From contig JARVKI010000002.1 in NCBI GenBank assembly GCA_036674765.1, positions 744,001-808,000 on the forward strand: 64,000 bases of DNA, in the 5' to 3' direction. The notes under the pieces are model-generated. The model did not search any database. It saw only the letters and a list, made by a program, of their open reading frames with translations, and was not told the origin of the DNA. Position 1 is the first letter of the stretch; each line of letters opens with the position of its first letter. The DNA is from Seiridium cupressi (taxonomy: Eukaryota > Ascomycota > Sordariomycetes > Amphisphaeriales > Sporocadaceae). Of this stretch, positions 1 through 9,882 are shown piece after piece. A program made the translations under genes and the position numbers.

Positions 1-2
1 CC

Positions 3-1352
3 CCAACCGACGTCCAGCCTTCGCTCCCTGGACTCCCATGGTTCCCAGCTCCTCTCGGTGATGTTGCCGACGAGCCAGGGGCTTCACCTCAGCTACCTTC
101 TCCGACCGATATCCAGCCTTCATTACCTGGAATCCCATGGTTCCCGGCTCCCCTTGGTGATGTTCCCGATGAGCCAACTGTTTCGCCTCGGTCGTCTAGT
201 TCGGCAGACGACTTGCCTCCAGTTGTTGATACCCCAAATGCGCCGATCGTATCAATCCAGCCCTTTCCTGTAGCCCCATTTGTCCCGACTCCTATTACCG
301 ATACCCCGGACAAGCCAGCAGCGGCTTCGCCTCAGCCATCTTCTCCAGTCGACAATATCCAGCCTTCATTCCCTGGTATTCCGTGGTTCCCAGCGCCCCT
401 CGGTGATGTCCCCGAGGCGCCTCCGTCATCTAATCATGACGCCGACGAGACCCCAGTTATTGATACCCCAAACGAGCCGATGGTATCAATCCAGCCCTTT
501 CCATTTGCCCCGAATCCCGTCGGTGACGATACCGCTGAGCCGGCTGCATTAGTACAACCACCAAACGATGGGGTTGACTGGATCCAGGCTCTAAAAATCG
601 ACATCCCTGGAGAGCCAGTCGCCTTGACCGAGTCGTCAAACCCAGGGGTACCATGGATCCAGGCCCTCGAAGTCCCTTCCCCAGATGAGAAGGTCACTCT
701 GAGCCAACCATCCAATCCCGGGGTGGACTGGATCCAAGCTCTCGTCGTCGACACTCCTAGTACTGGCGGCATACACGCCACACCTTCAGGGCTGCATTCT
801 GGGCTTACGAACACAACCACCCCACAACCCAGCACCGGAGCCAACGATCTCAGCGGTAGCCATACCCTGGCCGTCGTGGGTCTCGCCCTCTCCATCTTCG
901 CGTACGTCCTTGCCGCCGGCGTAAACGCCAACCTCAAGACCAAGCAGCGCTATCCGGACACCGCCCCCAACCAGCCAGGGGCAAAGTTCCGCCTGATCTG
1001 GATCGCCTGCTACTTTGTATTCTACCTCCTCTTCATGCCCGTCATATCTCTGTGGGGCGTCGTACAGGCCCTTGTCGCCGGTGCGCTTCTCATCGGCCAA
1101 CATGTCTTCAAACGGGAGACGAGGCGTGCGGACTGGGTTTTCAGAGTGCTGCCCATCCAGCTGCCACGGGGCACATTCACTCGGGAGGGAAATCGTGGGC
1201 AGGACGTCCTGCCTCGTCACGAATATCCGGAAATGTCGCCTAGACTTGTGGCGCAGGAGGTGGAGGGCGCCGATGCGCGCACTTGCGCAACAAATCCCTT
1301 TCCCACATTGACCAAGGTGGGAAAAGTGTGGATTCCTAAGAGTAGGGCTTAG
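3..1352 (+). CDS. Proline-rich repeat protein with C-terminal membrane segments (5' truncated)
   Basis: The frame is open from the first bases of the window, so the start codon lies outside it; the visible part is about 449 residues. The N-terminal part is Pro-rich and repetitive. An 18-20 residue unit ending PWFPAPLGDV occurs three times (about 9-65, 108-164, 351-410), and a second unit built on GV(D/P)WIQAL occurs three times (about 564-750). This low-complexity region is followed by two or three hydrophobic stretches: one starting TLAVVGLALSIFAYVLAAG, and then IWIACYFVFYLLFMPVISLW running into VVQALVAGALLIG, with a basic tail. That order suggests a repeat-rich exposed domain anchored in a membrane, possibly a cell-wall or plasma-membrane protein. 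I do not recognise the family. It faces the TFIIIC gene tail-to-tail, 213 bases away. The frame is sound; the function is unknown. Confidence 0.75.
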   Translation, partial: PTDVQPSLPGLPWFPAPLGDVADEPGASPQLPSPTDIQPSLPGIPWFPAPLGDVPDEPTVSPRSSSSADDLPPVVDTPNAPIVSIQPFPVAPFVPTPITDTPDKPAAASPQPSSPVDNIQPSFPGIPWFPAPLGDVPEAPPSSNHDADETPVIDTPNEPMVSIQPFPFAPNPVGDDTAEPAALVQPPNDGVDWIQALKIDIPGEPVALTESSNPGVPWIQALEVPSPDEKVTLSQPSNPGVDWIQALVVDTPSTGGIHATPSGLHSGLTNTTTPQPSTGANDLSGSHTLAVVGLALSIFAYVLAAGVNANLKTKQRYPDTAPNQPGAKFRLIWIACYFVFYLLFMPVISLWGVVQALVAGALLIGQHVFKRETRRADWVFRVLPIQLPRGTFTREGNRGQDVLPRHEYPEMSPRLVAQEVEGADARTCATNPFPTLTKVGKVWIPKSRA

Positions 1353-1565
1353 AGCAGATTGAAGCTGGGAGAGCTTCAAGTTCTTTCCAAGGCTGTAGCG
1401 TCAGTATATTAGTGTCTTTCACTTTTCAATCGTGTTGGAACAACAAATGTTCAACTTGATGTTATTGCTTCCGTATCCTTTCGCAGCTATAGAACAATAC
1501 AAGCTTCAGCTCTCAAATACGTCTCCTGACATTCATGTGATGCCCTCTAGTCTACTTTGCTCGTA

Positions 1566-3980
1566 TTATTGATTGAGAAATTTGCCTCCACATCCACCAC
1601 ATAGCTCACTCGAGATCTGCTTGGCAGCAACTACCGCAGCATCACTTATGTCAGTTGGGATTGCGTTAGGTTTCAGGCATTTGAAGCCGCAGACACCGCA
1701 GCTGTTAGAAACACCCGGCGCTAGAATCGGAAGGCCGGTCGCTGCGCAGTTTGCTGTGAAACAGTTAGCATAAGCCTCTAATAGTTTCGGTAAGAACCCG
1801 GAATGCAGTCATCTACTCACCGAAAAAATGGCCCTTGGGACATCGTGACACACCATTTTTAACCTCAAGTCCCGCATGACACAGCACACAGGCCGCCTTC
1901 TCTGCTGTATCCCTGAAAGCATCCCTGATATTTTGGCGTTTTGTACTGACGTCTGTAGGTGTGCCATGAGAGTCTCCGACACCAGGCACCGGTGGACCTC
2001 CACCATACATCCATTCAAATGCACGAGCCTCGGTTGATAGCTTTCGAGTGGAGAAAAATGTGCTGTCAACAGGAGCCGTATTCTGTCCAAAGAAGACTCT
2101 GCACCTGAGGCCGGCGAATGTATGGCGCTCTGGTTTGATTGCACTATACATCGTGGCAAAGACTGCTGTAACGCCACCGCCTGGGCTAGAAGTCATCCCC
2201 CAAATACGTACGCGGTTTGTGTGAAGCCTCCCCATCCCCTCGAACGGGTCAGCCAGTTCCTGAACGAACGTGGCATTACCCATCTCTCCTTCGGGATCTT
2301 CGTCGTCAAAGTCATCCTCATCATCGTTTGACAGATCCTCCTCATCTTCCTCTTCATCCGCACTACTTCTAGCATCGGATTCCGACTTTGATGCACCTTC
2401 TGGATTATGATAGCGATAGGCGAGTGAGAATGGCTGTGTGGTTTCAAGAATGTTGGAAATCTCAGCTACCCACGCCGGTCGCGCAACAACTTCCTCAGGG
2501 TTCGAAGGTAGTGGAAGATTCGACTGATACCAATCGCTGTTCGTTGGCGTGGCAGATAAGCGTGATAGAGAGAAGTAGGGGCTTTCGGTAGACCTTGAGA
2601 TGTCGGGGGGATGCACAGATAGTCCAGTTATGGGATTTGACACGTTCTTGGCGTGCTCTTGTGATGGGTATGTCGTACCACACTCTGATGTCGGATGTTT
2701 TGCGAATGTGTCTTCATCGACGGCACTGTCAAACCCTACACTGAATGACTGAACAGTAAAGGGAGTTGCGATGATGCCTCGGCACTCTTTCGATTGACCC
2801 TTAGTCCAAACCTAGATGGCCATTAGTTCGTACAGAAATTTCAACAAAATCAAAATCAAAATCAAGGGACGTACGAGATCTTCCCAAGTGACGAAAGCGT
2901 CAGGCGCAAGATGTAAACAGATTCCACTACAATCATACATCTGGACCTCAACATCCGGGGTCTTCCACTCTCTCCAGACGCCCTTGATTGTGATTTGGCG
3001 GAACCCCACGTAGTTCTTTGTCACATACGAGAGGATTGTCGTCCTGGTGCCGGGACGCTGTAGCCAAGGACCCCAGCGAAGAGCAAACGACGAGCCACAA
3101 GGTGTTGAGTCTGGATCCGCTGGCTGTTGATAACATCAGTGCACGAGTTCGACCATGACATAAACAGACTCACATCGCCTTTGTCGTGAGGGCCGCTTCC
3201 TGAGAACCGGGCAACCTCTTCCACTCTCCACTCGCCAGGATTGTTCTCCTTCCCCAGAATGGCATGTCTTGACTGTACTGACAGGATAACGATCTCATCC
3301 TCATCGTTCATGTACGCCAATAGGGATCCATTTCTATCGAGGTCTTTTGCCCACGAAAACGATGTAATATGCTCCAAGGAGTAGGGCGACTCGTGATTTT
3401 TAGATCTTGGGAGGAGCAGGTTCCCACCCACGCCCCAGGGCACGACCCACGAACTGATGGTCCGGATGTTTCGACTCTTCATTTTGACGCCGCCAAAATC
3501 GTTTGTAATGCCCTCGCAGTAGATTGTCAATGCGCCGCTGCCTGTGAGAACTCCGAGCACCGACCTCTTCATCCGACCCAGGCCGCCGGGAGACCACTCG
3601 AGCACGACCACATGGTTCAAAGAGCTGCCGATATTGGCAACCAGGCTCTGGCCCGACTCCCAGGAGTAGTCAAACTCGGGGAACTCCCGCTTCACGATCT
3701 CGAACAGCGGTCGGTTGAGCTCGGGGGCCCGCAGCTCGACGACAGGGAAGCGCAGTACGATCTCATGATATTGACGTCTCGTCTCTAGGTCTGCAAGAGA
3801 GGTGGGTTTGGTCTTGGTGCCCTTGGAAGGGAACTCGGGTAGATATAGATATACACAGTCATCTGTGCCGATAGCTAGCTCGGCATCAGGTGACCAGGTG
3901 ATGTTGTGCGTTGTAAGAGGGACAGCCCTGATGCTCAAGGTCTCAAGCGGGAGGATGCTCGTTTGCTCCCCAGAAGCCAT
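1566..3980 (-). CDS. Transcription factor IIIC 90-kDa-type subunit (Sfc9/TFIIIC90-like)
   Basis: Four exons (3174-3980, 2875-3123, 1821-2811, 1566-1753) join into 744 residues with canonical splice sites. The start is the ATG at 3980; the frame extends upstream only to a TTG. The N-terminal half resembles the TFIIIC_delta beta-propeller domain (motif HNITWSPDAELAIGTDD near residue 30). A strongly acidic linker of Glu/Asp runs sits near the middle. The last 95 residues carry a zinc-binding module: CVLC, then CPKGHFF, then NCAATGLPI, SCGVCGFKC and LCGGCGGKF. This pattern is typical of the C-terminal zinc finger of the TFIIIC 90-kDa subunit. TFIIIC binds A and B boxes of tRNA genes and recruits TFIIIB and RNA polymerase III in the nucleus. 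The zinc module is interrupted by the last intron, so the unspliced frame would lose half of it. Confidence 0.9.
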
Positions 3981-5667
3981 CTTGAGTAGTAGGCCAACCA
4001 AGGTCAGCGAGTGGCAGAGAACGAGAAACTATGCAAAATTTCATTGGGTTCTGAATTGGCTGAGAAGTAGGTCATTTTCAGAACTGCTTGTCCTCATCCC
4101 CGATGATTATCGAGCTTCACTGGTGCGAACCAAAATTTGCTGGCAAAACGACCATCGTAATGCTGTGGCGACCTGAGATCGGATTACGAGCACACTTTTT
4201 TTCCAGTGTAGTAAGCAGTGAATAGGAATCCTCATCGCATACCTACCATACATGTAGTATTAGACTGCCGCCGTATACAATGTGTAGTGAATGTGAAGTT
4301 TTGTGGTGTCGCAACCAATTAGCGGGTGCTACTGGGATGGGACGATAGCGGGGCGCTGGACCCCTGCCGGGCTCAGGCTTACGTAAAGCAGCTGGCAGGG
4401 AATCTGGCTACTCGTGGGCTTTAGCACTTCCCATCATCAAACCCAGTCCAACTTTCGGAATGAACAGGTTCTGCACCGTCCTAGCCATGTCTAGGTACAC
4501 TATATAAGCATGACCTTCAGGAATATCAATAAGTTGCTAATAAGGTATAAATCTAACCGCGACTATAAATACCAGGCCTTTTTTTCTTTCTTTGTTTGAA
4601 ACCAAGTTGACCCGCTTGGTACGTGCGACGGCGAGTCACCGCTACCTTGCGCAACTACCGGGACGAGTCGCTCCAGATCTTGGCACATTGGAAGCGGGCG
4701 CGGGACCCGCGTGATCTGCATGTATACTGCGGTACCCGGCCGATTAAACGGCTCCCTATGACCTCTCAGATAGAAAATTCGTGGCACATACCAGGTACAT
4801 TGATCCTCGCAGCAATAGTGCACCCCTGCTTATATCATAGGGACCTTGTTAGGAGCCTTCTGATTACCCAGCAACCATAGCAAACACCCAACCCACTCCC
4901 AGCAGCTGCCAGCCATGGTACGCACCCATGATATCCGGCGGGTGGAGGAATCTACCGCGGTCCACAAATTGCCAAGTTCCTGAAGGTTCTGGAGCAAGTC
5001 GTTCCTTTCCTTGAGCCTGGCGGGCCCACGGCAAGGTATCCAACACACAGGGCCTGTTCTCGGCATGATTAAGTTTCAAGTCGTATCGGTGCAGGAATCG
5101 TGCAGTTCGTGTTGCAGGATGACTCCAGAAGGGGGGAGCATACTGCCAACTACGAAAAGTCTGAGTTCTGTCTTCCTTGGACGGCTAAAACCCTAGCTGA
5201 TCAGCGAAACCTTAAGCTAGTTGAGATAAAAGCCGAACTCCCCGGCCCCAGCAGATTTTATAGACATAAGGCTATGCTGTGTTTAAATAATGAGCCTGCG
5301 GTTCAATTGTGTGCTTCTTGATGTGTATGGAGGAAGAAGCTTTACATGATGACGAAGCTCGGTAAATTGGCGGACACCGAACTAGGTCCTGTCGGACTGG
5401 AGATAAAACCCGTTGTATCAAGTCGACCCCGGGCTCAATGAGACCCTCCGCTGAGTAATTTTGTACGAAACGGTTTCGTACCTGTACCAATTGGCACTAT
5501 ATCTTCACTTTCAATATAATGCACTCGTAGTACAATAGTAATTGACCAAAACAAATTATGTTTTAAAAATGCAATTATATAATAAAATATAATACGGCTT
5601 GACGTGCACTTTACAGTACTATACTGCACCTTTCCGGAAGGTGTGCGTTTTGAGAAACGCTACTTGG

Positions 5668-5736
5668 TGAGTCTCGCCAGTGACTCGCCAGCGACTCGCG
5701 TCTGACACCCATCCTTGCGACTCAGCCCGGTGACTC
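5668..5736 (+). promoter_or_regulatory. Cluster of five (T/C)GACTC boxes upstream of the monooxygenase
   Basis: Within 69 bases there are TGAGTC (5668), TGACTC (5681), CGACTC (5692), CGACTCA (5718) and TGACTC (5731). TGACTC is the core half-site bound by Gcn4/AP-1-type bZIP proteins. The cluster lies 270-340 bases before the ATG at 6008, and a bZIP gene sits just beyond the monooxygenase. Regulation by that bZIP protein is inference only. Confidence 0.4.
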
Positions 5737-5917
5737 GTCTTAACGCAACACGCCAAGTTTCCTGATTCCTTCTATTTAAACTTTCAGGAGGGAATCTCGG
5801 ATGTGATGGAGACTTCGTGTTCCACTCTCCTTGGAGACCTCGGACATCAGACCAGGGTTCGGCGGGTCTTGCTCGCGGCTCCTAACAACGATGCAGATTG
5901 TGGAACTTATCTATAGC

Positions 5918-5925
5918 TATAAAAG
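5918..5925 (+). promoter_or_regulatory. TATA-like box of the monooxygenase gene
   Basis: TATAAAAG lies 83 bases before the last base preceding the ATG at 6008, a plausible core-promoter position for an inducible fungal gene. Confidence 0.4.
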
Positions 5926-6007
5926 ATGATGACGGCGACTAAGATGATCGCTCCCTATACCTTTACCTTTTTTTACCCTAAACGTGTTCTCATCTGAATC
6001 GTCCAGA

Positions 6008-8666
6008 ATGGCTGACAGCAGCTTCAGAGTAGTGATCGCCGGAGGAGGCGTGGCAGGCCTTACTTTGGCCAACATGCTTGAGAAATTCGATATTGATTAT
6101 ATCCTACTGGAATCACGCGGGGACATTTCGTCTGCAGTAGGAGCAAGTATTGGCTTGTTTCCCAATGGCTTGCGTATTCTCGATCAAATTGGGTGTTATG
6201 AGCGAATCCTGGCCCTGCCCCAGCAATTCACTGCATCATCAAAAACACGAGACTCAAAAGGCAAAAGCCTCTTTAACATCGCCAATGTGTCCGAACATCT
6301 CAAGGAACGGTAGGTAATGGCAGACTCTACTGCTTACATACAGCCCACTGACCTGATACACCAGCCACGGTTATCCGGTCCTGTTCTTTGATCGTTATTG
6401 GCTCCTCCGACTCCTGTACGAGAATCTGCAGCACAAGGAGCGTGTAATGACGGATATGAAAGTTATCAAGGTTCAACAGGCCGACGGCGGCATCCAAGTT
6501 ATCACGAAAGACGGCAAAGTGGTGAAGGGCACGCTCGTGATAGGAGCCGACGGTGTACACAGTAGTGTGCGCCAGCAAATGATACGCATGGGCGATGAAC
6601 AGCAACCTGGCTACTTCCCTCCGGGAGAGGCCGATCGCGTACCATGCTTCTACCGATGTAGCTTTGGTATCGCCCAGCGTGTGGCGGGGTATATTCCCGG
6701 GGAGCTGAACAATATTCGAGCCAAGGGCTGGTCGGGCTTGGTCATATCAGGCCCCGAAGGCCGGGTGTACTGGTTCATGCACCAGCGGCTCCCCGAGCCT
6801 AGATATGGGAAAGACATACCGAGGTATACGGAGGAGGACGAGCTGCAATTTGTAAGAGCAACAAACCCTCTCTAGTGCCCAGGCTGCAGAGATCATCAGA
6901 TCATGATGCAGAGCTCCTTATGTTATTGAGGGATCAAGCTTGCTAATGGTGCATCAAGGTCAAAGAGTTCTGGGACTGCGCGATAACAGACAAGATCAAT
7001 TTCGGTCAGGTCTACTCCAAAAAGCTTACCTCGACCCTCACGCCACTACATGAATACGTCTATGAGAAATGGTTTTTCAATCGCATCATGCTACTCGGAG
7101 ACTCTGCGCACAAGGTCAGTACAGAATCACAAAGCTCGAGGTGTTCTTACTGAATGTCGAGTCCAGCCCAACCCTCTATCCGGCCAAGGTGGAAACGGAG
7201 CAATCGAATCCGTTGCGGAACTTGTGAACGCCATCGTGCGGATGAGAGATACCAGATCAAATGGTCTGGCAAGCCTGAACGATGAAGAGGTCGAGATGAT
7301 ATTCCAGCAGACGCAGACGGCGAGACATGAGCGCGAGAAGTATCTGATTGCTGAAGCCCACAAGCTGCAGGCTCTGAGCGCCTATGAGAACCACGCCATG
7401 TCCACATTGCTATGGAAAGTCATTGGGCCCAATGCAGGAGACGAATACTTGCTCTCTCTCAACCGCAGTGCGATTATGGACGCTGCTCGCCTGGAAAAGC
7501 TGCCAATTCCACACCGTGCGCGGCTCATACCGTTCAACGACGAGCTACCGGCGAGACCTAAAAGCATGAAGATGGGGCGTGCCATACAAGGGTGTTTCGG
7601 CGCTGGAATGGCCTCCTTGATGTGGCTTGCCAGTAAATCACTGCGCTTGCCCTTCGCGGAACTTGGTGGATGGGCTGGAGGAGCTGCCATTTCTCGACCG
7701 TGGTCAGGTTCCGGAGCGAGCTTACTGAAACTCATCGTGTCCCTCTTCTCTTATCCCGTGGAAGGGCAAACTGCCGCAAGCAAGCTGCATCTGATCTATT
7801 TCCTTACACAGCTCGCGTCGCCAGTCCTCTCATACACCATTGACGGGTTTCGTAAAGGCAACCGGATTTCGCCCCTGGTCTTCCCCAGCGTCTTTCTCGG
7901 CGTGATGCAAGTCACCGGTATCGCGTATATTGCACCCGCACATGCGCTCATTGGCGCCCTGCAGGGCGATATCACCCCGACTGGCCGGCGCATCTCCCCA
8001 GAAGTCAGTGACGCCCTACTACCAGCTTTGGCGTTAGGTTACGCGGTCCCGACAGCTATGATGCTGGCGCCTGGCTTCAGCACTCCCACGAAACAAGATC
8101 TTACCGCCCTTTGGCAGTTCTCTCCTGTCTTGGTGCCCGCCTTCACCTCACTGTTCGAGGCGGGTTCACGTTGGTTGCACAGGAAGCGTCAGGGGCAGTG
8201 GCAGCAGGTACCAGCGACCGACAAGGGTAGTGAGTCCCTTCAGCAACAAGACGCCAACGACATGCAGTCTCTACGAAGGGTTTATGCCTGTACTGCCGTA
8301 GTTCAAACTGCTGTCCACGTGGCAACGCTCGCGGTCGCTTGCTGGGACCAAAGTATTTCCATGTCGGACATGTTCTTTGGTGTACCAAATCTTATGAAGG
8401 CAAAATGGGATCTCCCAAATACAGCGAGCAAAGTCTCCGTCTTACTGAAATATGACATGGTCATCGCAACTGCTGCATTGTTTGCAAGAGATCTGTACTC
8501 GATCTGGGATCTTCGCCGGCACGGTTATATCCGAACACGAGAGGCGGTGAAGGCGGCGATTGGAACCTGCCTCGGCCAGGCCGTGATTGGAAGCGGCGCC
8601 ACCTCAATGATTCTCGCGTACTGGCGGGAAAGAGCCGTGGCCGGTCTGAGTAAGAGGTCCGTGTAG
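6008..8666 (+). CDS. FAD-dependent monooxygenase fused to a C-terminal polytopic membrane domain
   Basis: Four exons (6008-6309, 6365-6851, 6959-7114, 7167-8666) give 814 residues. The N-terminal 430 residues are a PaxM/salicylate-hydroxylase-like group A flavoprotein monooxygenase: dinucleotide-binding [14 protein letters not shown], central [13 protein letters not shown], and the FAD-ribityl motif LLGDSAHK followed after an intron by [11 protein letters not shown]. Free-standing enzymes of this type end there. This protein continues for about 380 residues with roughly seven to nine hydrophobic stretches (for example [20 protein letters not shown] and [12 protein letters not shown]). The C-terminal part may be a membrane-embedded terpene-cyclase-like domain of the meroterpenoid type, which would couple epoxidation to cyclisation, but this is inference. 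No polyketide synthase or prenyltransferase is visible nearby. The ATG at 6008 is chosen because the longer frame begins only with GTG. Confidence 0.85.
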
Positions 8667-8790
8667 AGCATGGTGATGCCGGCGGATGCTAGGATTCGCG
8701 TCCCCGTTCAGTCCAAGGGAAAGAGATTGACGTTGCTTCTGAATTACCACCCTTTGTAGATTTGTATTTAGTTGTATCGAAGAGTTGTTA

Positions 8791-9882
8791 TCAAGTTGAA
8801 AGAAGATGTTCTTCACGAAGTAGGATGTCGGGGTCGACGCCCTCGAAGAGGTCTGGGTATTCATTCCAAAACTTCTCTAAAATGCCCCAACCGTTCTCCT
8901 GAGTGATTCGTTCAAGGAATGTCTCATCAACCTGCGGTTCGCCATCGTTCTCGCGCCTGATAAATCTGTTGTTGAATGATGCGCGTACGCGCATAGTACA
9001 GCTGAGCAAGCCGAAAAACTCCTCAAGGTCGTATTCGGAATAGTGCAAGACGAGACGCTCCCGTACAGAGGGCCAGATTATGGAGGCAAGCCACGCAGGG
9101 TGACCCAAATACAATTGGCATGTGGTAGGGCGCATATGTGCTGGGATGGCGGCATACAATTCTTCAGTAGGTGCAACATACCATCTATAATAGAGGTAGA
9201 TGAGCCAACTCATAGCAAACCGTTCTGGCGCTAGCGAAGGATATGGAGTCAAAAACGAGACAATGAGGTTTGCAAGCTCGTTTTGTGACCCCCCAAACAG
9301 AAGATCTAGGGTCTTGGGCGTTGCAGGCAGTGACGCAGCGACATTGGGCGTTGACCGCAGTCGCTCGATGACTGACCCAAATATCTCGCTCCGGAGCAGC
9401 AGCTGAGGGCCGGGCAATGGGGAATGCGTAAGGAGAGGCAGCCGCAACCATGCAGGTGAGTTCAAAAGGCTATTTAGATGATCCACCGCGATCGTAATGG
9501 TAGTTGCGGACAGGTCGGGGGGACTTTCTGTCGTAGAATGCGCCTGCAGTATGCCTGATTCGAAGCAAGGTGTTAACGACATTGACTCAGCCGGCGAGAG
9601 GTCCGCATCAACTACGGGCGTTGACGACGGCTGAGATTCTACGTCACCGCCCGCATCTTGCCTAACAACAGGTTGATGGGGTGCCTGCCTCCGTACTGTG
9701 ATGCCTAGGGGAGTGTTTGGATGTGATCTAGCAAGTTGAAGCTCTTGTTCAAGGCATCGGACCCTCTCCTCAAGCGTAGCAATGTGCTCGCGCTCACGCC
9801 GCCGCTTAGTCCGCTGGTTGAGCCTGTCTCGCTCGCGCTTTCGTTCAGATGCTGTGAGTTGCCTGGATTCTGAGGACGCCAT
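8791..9882 (-). CDS. bZIP transcription factor with DUF3425 domain
   Basis: Single exon, 363 residues from the ATG at 9882. In-frame ATGs at 9918 and 10053 would add 12 or 57 residues. Residues about 8-50 form a basic region rich in Arg/Lys (ERKRERDRLNQRTKRRRERE) running into a leucine-zipper-like heptad (IATLEERVRCLEQELQLA). Aligned to the zipper, the usually invariant Asn of the basic region is Asp, as I recall for DUF3425-type bZIPs. The C-terminal 230 residues match the DUF3425 pattern, with tryptophan and hydrophobic clusters (RFAMSWLIYLYYRWYV, HPAWLASIIWP). It should be a nuclear regulator. It is tail-to-tail with the monooxygenase (124 bases between stops), which suggests but does not prove that it controls that gene. 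Confidence 0.85.
   Translation of the reverse strand: MASSESRQLTASERKRERDRLNQRTKRRREREHIATLEERVRCLEQELQLARSHPNTPLGITVRRQAPHQPVVRQDAGGDVESQPSSTPVVDADLSPAESMSLTPCFESGILQAHSTTESPPDLSATTITIAVDHLNSLLNSPAWLRLPLLTHSPLPGPQLLLRSEIFGSVIERLRSTPNVAASLPATPKTLDLLFGGSQNELANLIVSFLTPYPSLAPERFAMSWLIYLYYRWYVAPTEELYAAIPAHMRPTTCQLYLGHPAWLASIIWPSVRERLVLHYSEYDLEEFFGLLSCTMRVRASFNNRFIRRENDGEPQVDETFLERITQENGWGILEKFWNEYPDLFEGVDPDILLREEHLLST

Larger units (their letters stand above)
3981..6007. other. Divergent intergenic region between TFIIIC and FAD monooxygenase genes
   Basis: About 2 kb with no convincing gene; the open frames here are short and lack protein-like composition. The right-hand end holds a cluster of (T/C)GACTC boxes and a TATA-like box that fit the promoter of the monooxygenase gene. 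The part around 5500-5620 is AT-rich. Confidence 0.6.

Noticed and set aside
3369..3788. Plus-strand 139-codon frame
   Set aside because: Antisense to exon 1 of the TFIIIC subunit, which has clear homology.
4200..5600. Possible transposon in the TFIIIC-monooxygenase spacer
   Set aside because: No terminal repeats, target-site duplication or transposase-like frame could be identified by eye.
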